64,000 nt of DNA from assembly GCA_965207915.1 (NCBI GenBank), contig OZ242304.1, positions 124,001 to 188,000 on the forward strand, in the 5' to 3' direction. The number at the start of each line of letters is the position of its first letter. Within the stretch, counting starts at the first letter, position 1. Below are positions 9,248-17,710 of the stretch, piece by piece. A model generated the notes under the pieces. It was not told the DNA's origin. It saw only the letters and a program-made list of their open reading frames with translations, and ran no database searches. This DNA is from VXNJ01 sp009840625. Its GTDB lineage: Bacteria > Chloroflexota > UBA11872 > VXNJ01. A program made the translations under genes and the position numbers.

Positions 9248-9271
9248 TTGGTCTCAGTTTACGGAGACCAA
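9248..9271. promoter_or_regulatory. Perfect 8-bp inverted repeat upstream of permease copy 1
   Basis: TTGGTCTC (9248-9255) and GAGACCAA (9264-9271) are separated by 8 nt and lie about 90-110 bp upstream of the copy 1 start, in the gap after copy 2. It could be an operator for a dimeric repressor or a processing/attenuation hairpin. It has no following T-run on the transcribed strand, which argues against a simple terminator. Confidence 0.35.
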
Positions 9272-9395
9272 TCCTCTGCCGCACCCGATCCTTCGCCGAC
9301 GATCTCGTCAGTCCGCTCCACTCACCCTCCGGGTGTTACATAGGGGTATACGAGATTTCCGGATCCCGGAGCCGACCGGCTGGCGGGCAATCGCC

Positions 9396-10346
9396 CTAGT
9401 AGGAAATCTCGTACTCGAGCAGTTTCGAATTGATCAGGGTGATGATCCCGATAACCACGAACAGCAGGAACGAGAGCGCGGCCGCAAATCCCATGCGCAG
9501 GTTCGTGAATGCTTCCTCGTAGATGAGCAGCACGATGGTTACGGTCGAATCCACCGGTCCGCCGCAACCGGCGGTGGCGTCCTGGCAGGCCATGATGAAC
9601 ACCTGCACGAACATCTGCAGGGCCCCGATGAAGTAGACGATGACCACGAAATATGTTGTGGGGGCCAGCAGCGGGATTGTGATCCGGAATAGCTTCGAGA
9701 TCCTTCCCGCACCGTCGATTTCGGCCGCCTCGTAGAGGTGCGGTGGTATGCCCTGCAGGCCCGCCAGGTAGATGACCATATTCAGGCCCATGTTCTTCCA
9801 GATGCTCATGATGATGATGGCCAGCAGGGCGGTTTCGGGCCCGCGCAGCCACTTCGAGGTCGGCAGGTCGACGGCTTTGAGGAATTCGTTGGCCAGCCCG
9901 AACTGGGGCTCGTACATCCAGAGCCAAATAAGGGAGACGGAAACGAATGACGAGACCACCGGCATGTAGAACATGGCCCGGAAGAAGTAGATGCCGCGGA
10001 TGGCGCGATTGACCAACACCGCCAGAAGCAGCGACGTTATCACCCCGGCCGGAACGGTCCCGAAGGCGAAGAAGACGGTGTTGCGAATCGCGGGAAACAG
10101 GCGCGGCTCCTTGCCGAGCAGCCGGTAGTTCTTCAATCCCTCGAATTCGGGCGCGGTCAGCAAGTCGTAGTCGTTGAATGAGTAGTAGAACGCCCCGATG
10201 ATCGGAACGATGACGAACACGCTGATGAACAGGATCGACGGCAGGACGAATAGGTAGGAAGTGGCCCCGCCGCGATAGGTAAGGCCCAAGCGGCGGCGCA
10301 ATTCTGCCAGCCAGGGACTTTTGTAGGTATCTGCAGTCTGCATCAT
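9396..10346 (-). CDS. Carbohydrate ABC transporter permease, MalF/UgpA type (copy 2)
   Basis: Near-duplicate of the downstream permease, 316 residues and six predicted helices, with the same EAA loop (EAAEIDGAGRISKLF). Differences cluster at the first 17 residues and a short periplasmic stretch (CQDATAGCGG against CPNPSTGCGG), while helices are almost unchanged. ATG 10346 is followed directly by a second ATG, with GGAAG upstream. The high identity extends to bases just past the stop codon (CTAGTA-GAAATCTCGTAC around both ends) and then vanishes. That pattern suggests a recent gene-sized tandem duplication or ongoing gene conversion. It follows an atypical SDR gene on the same strand by about 130 bp. 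Confidence 0.9.
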   Translation of the reverse strand: MMQTADTYKSPWLAELRRRLGLTYRGGATSYLFVLPSILFISVFVIVPIIGAFYYSFNDYDLLTAPEFEGLKNYRLLGKEPRLFPAIRNTVFFAFGTVPAGVITSLLLAVLVNRAIRGIYFFRAMFYMPVVSSFVSVSLIWLWMYEPQFGLANEFLKAVDLPTSKWLRGPETALLAIIIMSIWKNMGLNMVIYLAGLQGIPPHLYEAAEIDGAGRISKLFRITIPLLAPTTYFVVIVYFIGALQMFVQVFIMACQDATAGCGGPVDSTVTIVLLIYEEAFTNLRMGFAAALSFLLFVVIGIITLINSKLLEYEISY

Positions 10347-10477
10347 CAGCTTCCGATCCGGCCGGAGCCAGCGGGGTCAAGCGCAGCGGGTTAATTGCCC
10401 TGTCTGCGACGATGGCGGTCAAAAGGCGACGCGTTCGAGTTGATGGCAGTCTAAGTTGGCCGCCCGACGCTTTTTGG

Positions 10478-11296
10478 CTAGTAGAAGACCGCGCTCCCGA
10501 TGCCCCCGCCGGCCGAAATAACCTCCCCGGTAATCGCCGCGGCCTTGTCCGAGGCCAGGAACGCGGCAAGATAGCCCACTTCGTCGGCTTCGATCATCCG
10601 GCCGACGGCGTTGCCTGACGCGGCGCCCGGGGCGAACTGGCGCCGTTCCAATTCCTCCGGCGAAATACCAAGATCGCGGGCCTGGGCGGCCTGCATCCCG
10701 GGCGTTCGCTCGGTGCGAGTTGCGCCGGGATGGATGCAGTTGACGGTTATGCCGTGTGGGCCCAGGTCGATTGACAAGGTCTTCGTCTGGTGAACGAGAG
10801 CGACATTGCGCGCCCCTCCGCTGAGATTGCCGGCATTCCGCGCGTTCCCTCCGGAGATGTTGATGATGCGTCCCCAGCCGGCGTTTTTCAGATACGGGAT
10901 CGCGGCCCGGCTCAGCCGGAGGGCCCCGACGTACTTGACGTCGAAGTCGCTGAGCAGGGATTCCTCGTTCACGGTTTCGATGTAACCGATCGCGTCGGCC
11001 GCCCCGCCGGGGTGCGACGCGCTGTTTACCAAGATATGCAGTCCGCCCAGGCGCTCGGCGGCCGCGTCGACGGTTCGGTTCACCTGCTCGGTGCTGAGGG
11101 CATCCATGACCATGGGAATCACCGTTGCCCCGGTTTGCCCCGAAATCTCGCGCGCCGAGTCCTCCACCTGACTGCTGGTGCGGGCCGCGATCGCCACGTC
11201 GCATCCCTCGCCGGCCAGCGCGCGCGCGATCGCCTTGCCGATGCCGCGCCCGCCGCCGGCCACCAGGGCATTTCGACCAGTTAGTCCAAAATCCAT
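10478..11296 (-). CDS. SDR-family protein lacking the catalytic Tyr-Lys pair
   Basis: 272 residues with a clear Rossmann fold: AGGGRGIG (13-20) and the SDR strand HILVNSASHP. IINISGG places the active-site Ser at about 148. Where classical SDRs have YxxxK, this sequence reads GGARN (160-164), so Tyr is replaced by Gly and Lys by Asn, while the flanking helix (VALVHQTKTLS, LGPHGITVN) is conserved. It may bind NAD(P) without standard chemistry, use other residues, or belong to a known divergent subgroup with an AR-N motif. ATG 11296 has GGAG upstream and gives a standard N-terminus; the frame stays open to 11392. It heads a minus-strand run with the permeases. Confidence 0.85.
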   Translation of the reverse strand: MDFGLTGRNALVAGGGRGIGKAIARALAGEGCDVAIAARTSSQVEDSAREISGQTGATVIPMVMDALSTEQVNRTVDAAAERLGGLHILVNSASHPGGAADAIGYIETVNEESLLSDFDVKYVGALRLSRAAIPYLKNAGWGRIINISGGNARNAGNLSGGARNVALVHQTKTLSIDLGPHGITVNCIHPGATRTERTPGMQAAQARDLGISPEELERRQFAPGAASGNAVGRMIEADEVGYLAAFLASDKAAAITGEVISAGGGIGSAVFY

Positions 11297-11374
11297 GTCA
11301 GTCTCCGGCTGATTTAGGTTGGGAACGGCGCCGACCGGAGCGCAAGCTTTTAGCCGGTTCCGCCGCAGTTTTCT

Positions 11375-11385
11375 AGTATCGGGAC
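11375..11385 (-). promoter_or_regulatory. Recurrent GTCCCGATACT motif upstream of the atypical SDR gene
   Basis: The 11-mer GTCCCGATACT on the minus strand lies about 80 bp upstream of the SDR start. The same 11-mer lies about 110 bp upstream of the GMC oxidoreductase start, and both copies are followed by a similar AAA..TGC-G stretch. GATACT resembles a -10 hexamer, but I see no matching -35. The regulatory role is inference. Confidence 0.3.
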
Positions 11386-11421
11386 CACTCAAAAACGTCT
11401 CCGCCGAACAGCCTTAACGGG

Positions 11422-14400
11422 CTAATCGACCGGCCCCAGCAGGGCAGCGTCCGACCATTCGCCGATTTCGTTTCCACTGACTGTCCGGACCTGGAATGCG
11501 TACGCAAGCCCCGGTTCCAGCCCAGATATCACCTGGACGGTTTCGAGGTCGTTGCGGGCCCGCCCGGCAAACGTCCAGTAGAAATCGGCCAACCCGGCGG
11601 CGCCGGCGAATATGTACCTGACGTGGTAACCCGTAATCGGCGGCCCATCCGGGTCTTGCGGAGCACCCCAACGCAGCAGCGCCGAATCAGCCGAACGGGC
11701 GGCCGACGTGATGGCGGATGCGCCGGGCGGTCCCGAAGCGCGCACGATCACGAAGACGTAGTCTCGGTGCCGGGTTCCATCGGCAGCGGTAATCCGGGCG
11801 ATCAGGATGTTGGGGCCGATCCGCAGCGGGATATTTCCGCTGTCGGGCAGCGGTTGCCGGTTCCCGTCCGGACCCAGCAACGCCAGCAGCTGGTGGGTTG
11901 CGGCCGGATCGGTGGGGATGGGCGCAAACTCTATCGACTCGGTCTCGGTCGCGACCTGTCGGCGCAGAACGTTGCGGTCGGCCGGCAGCGACGATATCGA
12001 CCCGGAGAACGCCACCGAGTGCAGCCCGGCATCCCCGGGCCGGGCGCGTTCTATCCAGAGCGTGTAGGTCTGCAGGAACGTCCGGCTTCTTACCCGCACC
12101 CGCAGGATTTTTGGCTGGGAATCTGCCGCAAGGTCGGCCAGGTCGAATTGAAATCCGGACAGCGTCGGGTCGGCGTCCTCCAGCTGCTCGAACCCGGCAT
12201 CCAGGAACAGAACCCGGGACTCTGGTTCAAAGGCGGCGGCGTTGACCGTGATGCGGTCGATTGGCGGGTCTGCCGGTTGAATGCTCAGCCGGTACCTGGT
12301 GCGCTCCGGGTCGAACGTTGGAACCAGCACCGCCGGCCCTGTTTCCAACCGCGTCAGGCCGATGTCGCAGTAGGGAAGGCCTAGTTCGGCAAAGTCGTGG
12401 AACCGGAGGGTGTTGTTGCGCATGCCCGCCGGCACGCAACCGGTAAGCCGGTTGCCGGCAAGGCGCAGGATCTCCAACCGGTCCAGCCGCTGCAGCCGCC
12501 CGGGGATCTGGCCCACCAGCCTGTTCTCGGACAGGCCCAGCGCAACGAGTCCGGTCAGCTCGGCCAGTTCCTCGGGAATGGGGCCTTCGAAGCGGTTGCG
12601 GTCGAGCCCGAGCACCCGAAGTTGCGGCAACCGGGCCAGCTCGACCGGTACCGGTCCGGCAAACCGGTTCCCGGCCAGATCGAGTTCCAGCAGTTCGGTC
12701 AGCCCGGCCAATGACCCGGGTATCGGCCCGCTCAGCGAATTGTCCGCGAGCAGCAAGCGCCGCATGTGCGCCAGGCCGGTGATGCTTTGCGGGAGGACCC
12801 CGTTGAGGCCGTTGCCGGCCAGGTCCAGTTCGATCACCCGGCCGGCCCGGTCGGTCTCCACCCCGTGCCAGTCCGCGAGCGGGACGGGAGATAACCAGCC
12901 GTCGGCTGCCCGCCAACCGGGACCGCCGACGGCATGAAAGAGCTCGCCCAGAATGGCGCGCTCGTCGGGCAGGCGCTCGATGCTGATTTCCGCCGTCCCG
13001 ACCGCGGAACGGTCGGGGGATACCGTTCGGATCAGCGCCCGGTTCAAGCCCACCGCGAGCCGCAGGTGGGCGATGCCGCCCGCGTCGATTTCGAACGGGA
13101 TTCCCGAGATACTTGCCGATGCGCCCGGATTGGCGGGCAGGGGGCGGATCGCCAGCGTTCGGGTCGCATGGCCAACCCGGTGCGCGATTTCCCGGTCGCC
13201 GACGATCGGCCGCTGATCGATCAGCACTCCGAAAAGCCCAGCGTCGTCAGGTCGCGGTCGGCCAACTTCGAAGCGGTATTCGGACGTTCGCTCCGGGGCT
13301 GACAGGCGGACCCGCAGACTGAACGGGTACCCGCTGGATCCGGCATCCGGCAGCGCCATCTGGAATCCGTCCAGTGCGGGGTCGGCGTCGTCGAGAGGGA
13401 TGCCGTCCCCGTCCAGGAATTCCAGTCGCCCGGCGCCCGGGAAGGCGACCGGGGTCAGGGTCAGCGGCGCCGGCGGTCCCTCGACCGGATCGGTCACGAA
13501 CCGGTATTCGAAGCGGTCGCTCGCGAATCCGGGGGTCATCGCGCCGCCCCGGACAGTCAACTCGGCCAGGGCCACGTCGCAGGCGGGGAGGCTCAACTGG
13601 TCCAGATCCGTAAACCCGAGTTCCAGCGCCAGGGCCTCCGTCGGGACGCAGCCCGTGAACCGGTTGCCGGCCAGATAGAGCTCGAACAGTTCGGCGAGAT
13701 TGCCTAATCCGGTTGGAAGAGGGCCGGTGAAGTTGTTGTTGGAGAGGTCCAGCGAGTACATGCGGACAAGCTCGCCGATTCCCGGCGGAATCTCGCCGCT
13801 CAGCGCATTGTGCTGCAGGTGGAGCCGGGTCAGGGCCTGCAGCCGATCAAGTCCCTGCGGCAGCGGCCCGGAAAGGTTGTTGCCGTTCGCCCGCAGGTCG
13901 GTCAATGCGGAAAGGTCGGCCAAAGTTTCCGGAAGCGGGCCGTTAAGGAGGTTGTGCTCAAGCCGCAGGCGCCGCAGGCGCTCGAGGCCTCCGATTTCGG
14001 TGGGAATCTCCCCGATGAACCGGTTGCGGGCAAGATTCAGATAGGTCAACTCGGTGAGTTCGGTCGCCCATTTCGGGATTGGGCCGGACAGCGAGTTGCT
14101 ATCCAGTCGCAGAATCCGCAGCTGCCGCAAGTCGGCCAGAGCCGCCGGCAGCGGGCCGGAGAAACGGTTGGAATGTAGTTCCAGCTCGCGCAACCGGCCG
14201 AATTCCCCCAGGAGTTCAGGCACCGGGCCGGCAAAAAGGTTTTCGCCCAGGTGCAGGCGCTCAAGGCCGGCAATGGCGACTAGCTCCTGCGGGATCTGCC
14301 CGGTAAGAAGGTTGCCGGAGAGCAGCAACCAGCGCAATTCGGCGAGTTCGCCAAGCTCGGGCGGAATCTGCCCGCTCAGGCGATTGTCGGAAAGGTCGAG

Positions 14401-15894
14401 GCGCCGCAGGCGCGCGAGCTGGGCGAGCGCCGGCGGCACCGGGCCGGTCAGATCGCAGTTGTTGAGGAAAAGCCATTCGAGGCGATCCATGCCGCCGATC
14501 CAGTATGGAATCGTCCCGTTGAGGCGGTTCCCACCGAGCTCCAGGCGGCGCAGGCCCTCGATCTCGGCCAGTTGAGTCGGAATCGGTCCGGATAGCGAGT
14601 TGTTGCTCAGGTCGATCCATTCGAGCCGCTCCATGCCCGCCAGCCAGACCGGTATGTGACCGGCGAAGTGGTTGCCGCCCAGGACAAGCTCGCGCAGCCG
14701 GTCTAGATTGAGCAATTCGACCGGGATCGCCCCCATGAATACATTTCGCTCCAGGTGCAGCTGCTCCAATCCGGCGAGTTCGCCGATCCAGTCCGGCAGC
14801 CCCTCCTGGAACCGGTTGCCACCCAGCCGCAGGGACTGCAGCGCGGAAAGGCCGCGCACCGCGGCTGGAAACGGCCCGTCGAGCGAGTTTTCGGACAAGT
14901 CCAGCTCGCGAAGCTGGCCGAACTCGCCGATTGCCGCCGGCACCGGTCCGGTGAGTTCATTGCGGGCGAGCCGGAGGACTCGCAGCCGGCTCTCTTCTGG
15001 GACCTGGTCCGGAATCGGGCCGGCTAAGCTGTTCCCGGAAAGATCGAGGTGCTCGAGCGCGGGCAAGGTGAGCAAGTCACCTGGCAGCGTGCCGTCCAGA
15101 CCGTTGTCCGTCAGGTCCAGCACGGCCAGCGAATTGAGTGACGTAATTGAGGGCGGGATTGGCCCGGAAAGCTGGTTTCCGGAAAGGCGCAGACTCGTCA
15201 GCGTTTGCAGATCGCCCAGTTCCGGCGGGATCTGGCCGGTGAGCATGTTTGCGGACAAGTCGATCCGGCGCAATCCGGCGATTGACCCGAACCCGGGCGG
15301 GATGCGGTCCAGCAGGCGATTGCCGGATAGGTCCATGATTTCCAGGGACGCGAGTTCGGCAATCTCGTCGGGAATGCGACCGACGAGCCGGTTGTCGGAA
15401 AGGTCAAGCAGGGTCAGGCTCGCGGCCGACCCCAAGGCACGCGGAATCGATCCGCTGAGCCGGTTGCCGCGCAGGGAAAGCGACCGCAGTTGTGCCAGCT
15501 TGCCGAACCGGACCGGTATCGCCCCGCGCAGGGCGTTGGCCGACAGATCCAGCTGCCCAAGGCGCTCGAGTTCGCCCAGCTCCGGTGCGATCTCGCCGCG
15601 GAGCCCGTTGCCCGCAAGACCGATCGCCGTGACGTTGCCTTCTTCGTCGGTAGTGACTCCGTGCCATTCGGATAGCGGCGATTCGGTCAACCATCCTGAC
15701 GAATCGACCCATTCGGCACCGCCGGCCGACTCGAAAAAGCCCTCCAGGATCGCCCTTTCGGCCGGTTCGGATGCAATTGCCCGCTCGGCATCGGGCTGCC
15801 CGCCCACGGGGTCGGCGGTGCGCTGACCGTTGTCCTCGACGGGCGCCAGGGTCAAGGTCGCGAATGCCAGCAGGGCGATGACCGGTTCACGCAC
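11422..15894 (-). CDS. Secreted giant leucine-rich-repeat protein with cadherin-like and FN3-type domains
   Basis: 1490 residues. An N-terminal hydrophobic segment (ALLAFATLTLAPV) looks like a signal peptide. A plant-type LRR cap (SGWLTESPLSEWHGVTTDEEG, about 60-80) precedes about 28 LRRs of 24 residues with the LxLxxNxLxGxIPxxL pattern, closed by GCVP...LPACD. Beta-rich regions follow that resemble cadherin-like sandwich domains (LAELTVRGGAMTPGF, FEYRF). Then the whole plan repeats: a second cap (DGWLSPVPLADWHGVETDRAG), 6 LRRs, GCVP...LPYCD and further beta domains. A fibronectin type III domain (LRWGAPQDPDGPPITGYHV) closes the protein. It probably acts at the cell surface in adhesion or protein binding. 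No anchor or sorting motif is visible. It is transcribed alone. Confidence 0.93.
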   Translation of the reverse strand: MREPVIALLAFATLTLAPVEDNGQRTADPVGGQPDAERAIASEPAERAILEGFFESAGGAEWVDSSGWLTESPLSEWHGVTTDEEGNVTAIGLAGNGLRGEIAPELGELERLGQLDLSANALRGAIPVRFGKLAQLRSLSLRGNRLSGSIPRALGSAASLTLLDLSDNRLVGRIPDEIAELASLEIMDLSGNRLLDRIPPGFGSIAGLRRIDLSANMLTGQIPPELGDLQTLTSLRLSGNQLSGPIPPSITSLNSLAVLDLTDNGLDGTLPGDLLTLPALEHLDLSGNSLAGPIPDQVPEESRLRVLRLARNELTGPVPAAIGEFGQLRELDLSENSLDGPFPAAVRGLSALQSLRLGGNRFQEGLPDWIGELAGLEQLHLERNVFMGAIPVELLNLDRLRELVLGGNHFAGHIPVWLAGMERLEWIDLSNNSLSGPIPTQLAEIEGLRRLELGGNRLNGTIPYWIGGMDRLEWLFLNNCDLTGPVPPALAQLARLRRLDLSDNRLSGQIPPELGELAELRWLLLSGNLLTGQIPQELVAIAGLERLHLGENLFAGPVPELLGEFGRLRELELHSNRFSGPLPAALADLRQLRILRLDSNSLSGPIPKWATELTELTYLNLARNRFIGEIPTEIGGLERLRRLRLEHNLLNGPLPETLADLSALTDLRANGNNLSGPLPQGLDRLQALTRLHLQHNALSGEIPPGIGELVRMYSLDLSNNNFTGPLPTGLGNLAELFELYLAGNRFTGCVPTEALALELGFTDLDQLSLPACDVALAELTVRGGAMTPGFASDRFEYRFVTDPVEGPPAPLTLTPVAFPGAGRLEFLDGDGIPLDDADPALDGFQMALPDAGSSGYPFSLRVRLSAPERTSEYRFEVGRPRPDDAGLFGVLIDQRPIVGDREIAHRVGHATRTLAIRPLPANPGASASISGIPFEIDAGGIAHLRLAVGLNRALIRTVSPDRSAVGTAEISIERLPDERAILGELFHAVGGPGWRAADGWLSPVPLADWHGVETDRAGRVIELDLAGNGLNGVLPQSITGLAHMRRLLLADNSLSGPIPGSLAGLTELLELDLAGNRFAGPVPVELARLPQLRVLGLDRNRFEGPIPEELAELTGLVALGLSENRLVGQIPGRLQRLDRLEILRLAGNRLTGCVPAGMRNNTLRFHDFAELGLPYCDIGLTRLETGPAVLVPTFDPERTRYRLSIQPADPPIDRITVNAAAFEPESRVLFLDAGFEQLEDADPTLSGFQFDLADLAADSQPKILRVRVRSRTFLQTYTLWIERARPGDAGLHSVAFSGSISSLPADRNVLRRQVATETESIEFAPIPTDPAATHQLLALLGPDGNRQPLPDSGNIPLRIGPNILIARITAADGTRHRDYVFVIVRASGPPGASAITSAARSADSALLRWGAPQDPDGPPITGYHVRYIFAGAAGLADFYWTFAGRARNDLETVQVISGLEPGLAYAFQVRTVSGNEIGEWSDAALLGPVD

Positions 15895-15942
15895 GACTGA
15901 TCCCTGGCCTCACCAGATCCGATGCCCGGTTGATGATTTCAC

Positions 15943-15959
15943 AACGCCCGGACGGCGTT
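15943..15959. terminator. Short GC hairpin between GMC and LRR genes
   Basis: AACGCC (15943-15948) and GGCGTT (15954-15959) flank a 5-nt loop in the 91-bp gap between the GMC oxidoreductase stop and the LRR-protein start. Its position fits a terminator or attenuator insulating the LRR gene. A T-run is present only on the plus side, so confidence is low. Confidence 0.3.
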
Positions 15960-15985
15960 TCCGGACCTGCCGGTGCCGGGCCGGG

Positions 15986-17581
15986 TCAAACCAGCTTGCC
16001 GGCCTGGATGATTGCGGCGCCGCGTTCACCGATCATGTAAGTCGGTGCCTGCGTGTTGCCGCTGACAAGACGCGGCATCACCGATGCGTCGATCACCCGC
16101 AGGCGGTCCAGGCCGCGAATCCGCAGCTGGTTGTCAACGACCGCCATCTCGCCGTTGCCCATTGCGCAGGACCCCACCGGATGATGGCCGGTTTTTGCCC
16201 AACCGCGGATGTATTCCCGGATCTGGTCGTCGTCGGCGACCGCCGCCCCCGGCACGCGTTCCTCGCGGACTAAACCCGACAGCGCGCGGGTCGCAAGGAA
16301 CCGGCGGCCCCATTTGATCCCCTCGACCGCGATCCTCAGGTCATGCCCCTGCGGATCCGAACAGAAGTTTGGATCTATCCGCGGGGGATCGTCGGGGTCG
16401 GGCGAATTGAGGGTCAATGAACCCCTGCTGCGGGGTCGGGTGTTGAGGATAAACAGACTCATCCCGTGCCCGTCGAGCAGCATCGGGCCGTCCTTGACCA
16501 CCACGAACGATGGCAGGCAGTGGATCTGGATGTCGGGCCCTGCGACTGAATCGTCCGAACGGACGAATGCGCCGGCCTCGGCAATCGCCGCGGCCATCGG
16601 ACCGGTACCGAAGAGCTTGTACCGGAGCATGTGGCGAAGGCGGTTGTGGACCCGGTTTCGGCGGGAGTAGGAGACCGGCCGGGTCTCGGCGGCGATGAAT
16701 ACGTCCATATGGTCCTGGAAGTTCTTGCCCACGCCGGGCAGGTCGTGCACGACCTCGATGCCGAGATCTGATAACTCGTCGGCGGGTCCGATTCCGGAGA
16801 GCAGGAGGAGCCGCGGCGAATTGATCGTTCCGCCGCTGACGATGACTTCGCATTCGGCATTTATGGTTTTGCGCCGGCCCAGTTGACGGTACTCAACGCC
16901 GACCGCGCAACCGCCCTCGACCAGGATCCGGGTTGCCAGGGCGCGGGTGTGGACGGTGAGGTTTTCGCGCCGGTCTACCGGATGCAGAAAGGCGGTGGCG
17001 GCGCTTTCGCGACGCCCGTTCCGGCGCGTCTGATCGTAGAGCGTGACTCCGTCCTGAACGGACCCGTTCACGTCTTCGTTTTGGGCGAGGCCTAGCTCCT
17101 GGCCGGCCTCGACGAACGCCCTCGTAAGCGGGTTGTAGGTGGTCTGCCGGGCCACGCCCAACTCGCCCTCGGTTCCGTGGTACCCGTCGCTCAAGCGCGC
17201 GTGCCGCTCCGAACGGCGGAACCAGGGAAGGACGTCGGCGTATCCCCAGCCGGGATTGCCGAGCGATTGCCATAGGTCGTAGTCGCGGGGTTGTCCGCGA
17301 ACGTAGATCATCGCGTTCACCGAGGTTGATCCGCCCAGCGTCCGACCCTGCGGGTACCAGAGCCGGCGGTCGTTTAGCTGCGGCTGCGGGGCGCTACTGA
17401 ATCCCCAGTCGAACTCCGGGGCGGCCAATCGGGTCACGCCGGCCGGAATGTGTATGAGCGGGTTCGAATCCGGCGGCCCGGCTTCGAGCAGGGCGACGTT
17501 GTTGCCCGGGTCCTGGCTCAATCGGTTGGCCACCACGCAGCCGGCCGCCCCGGCGCCCACGATTACGTGCGTGTAACGCAC
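15986..17581 (-). CDS. GMC oxidoreductase (choline dehydrogenase-like flavoprotein)
   Basis: FAD-dependent alcohol oxidase or dehydrogenase, 531 residues. VIVGAGAAGCVVANRL (7-22) binds the ADP part of FAD. GRTLGGSTSVNAMIYVRG and SGGTINSPRLLLLSGIGP are the two GMC signatures. HPVGSCAMG near residue 466 carries the catalytic His, and NTQAP near the C-terminus supplies the second active-site residue. GTG 17581 begins immediately before the Rossmann strand, as is normal for soluble GMC enzymes. The oxidised alcohol is unknown. It follows a gene for a secreted protein by about 130 bp on the same strand, and that gap holds the GTCCCGATACT motif. Confidence 0.93.
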   Translation of the reverse strand: MRYTHVIVGAGAAGCVVANRLSQDPGNNVALLEAGPPDSNPLIHIPAGVTRLAAPEFDWGFSSAPQPQLNDRRLWYPQGRTLGGSTSVNAMIYVRGQPRDYDLWQSLGNPGWGYADVLPWFRRSERHARLSDGYHGTEGELGVARQTTYNPLTRAFVEAGQELGLAQNEDVNGSVQDGVTLYDQTRRNGRRESAATAFLHPVDRRENLTVHTRALATRILVEGGCAVGVEYRQLGRRKTINAECEVIVSGGTINSPRLLLLSGIGPADELSDLGIEVVHDLPGVGKNFQDHMDVFIAAETRPVSYSRRNRVHNRLRHMLRYKLFGTGPMAAAIAEAGAFVRSDDSVAGPDIQIHCLPSFVVVKDGPMLLDGHGMSLFILNTRPRSRGSLTLNSPDPDDPPRIDPNFCSDPQGHDLRIAVEGIKWGRRFLATRALSGLVREERVPGAAVADDDQIREYIRGWAKTGHHPVGSCAMGNGEMAVVDNQLRIRGLDRLRVIDASVMPRLVSGNTQAPTYMIGERGAAIIQAGKLV

Positions 17582-17692
17582 CGCTCACCGACTCGGACTT
17601 GCAGTAGCTATTTGCGCGGTCGCCATCCTCGGACCGGTTCCTCCCCGACCGGAATGTCGGCGCCGAATTTCGTGCGCCGGCCCGGCAATTTC

Positions 17693-17703
17693 AGTATCGG
17701 GAC
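17693..17703 (-). promoter_or_regulatory. Second copy of GTCCCGATACT motif, upstream of GMC oxidoreductase
   Basis: Identical 11-mer to 11375-11385 on the same strand, between the stop of the secreted-protein gene and the GMC start. Conservation of an 11-mer in two intergenic regions at similar distance from a start suggests a shared promoter or operator. Two copies alone cannot prove it. Confidence 0.3.
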
Positions 17704-17710
17704 AACGGAC

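Noticed and set aside
9322..10569. 415-residue minus-strand open frame over permease copy 2
   Set aside because: Different frame from the conserved permease; composition is Arg/Pro/His-rich, a shadow of GC-rich codon bias.
14672..15826. 384-residue Ser/Arg-rich open frame
   Set aside because: Antisense to LRR repeats; its periodicity mirrors the repeat codons, not a protein domain.
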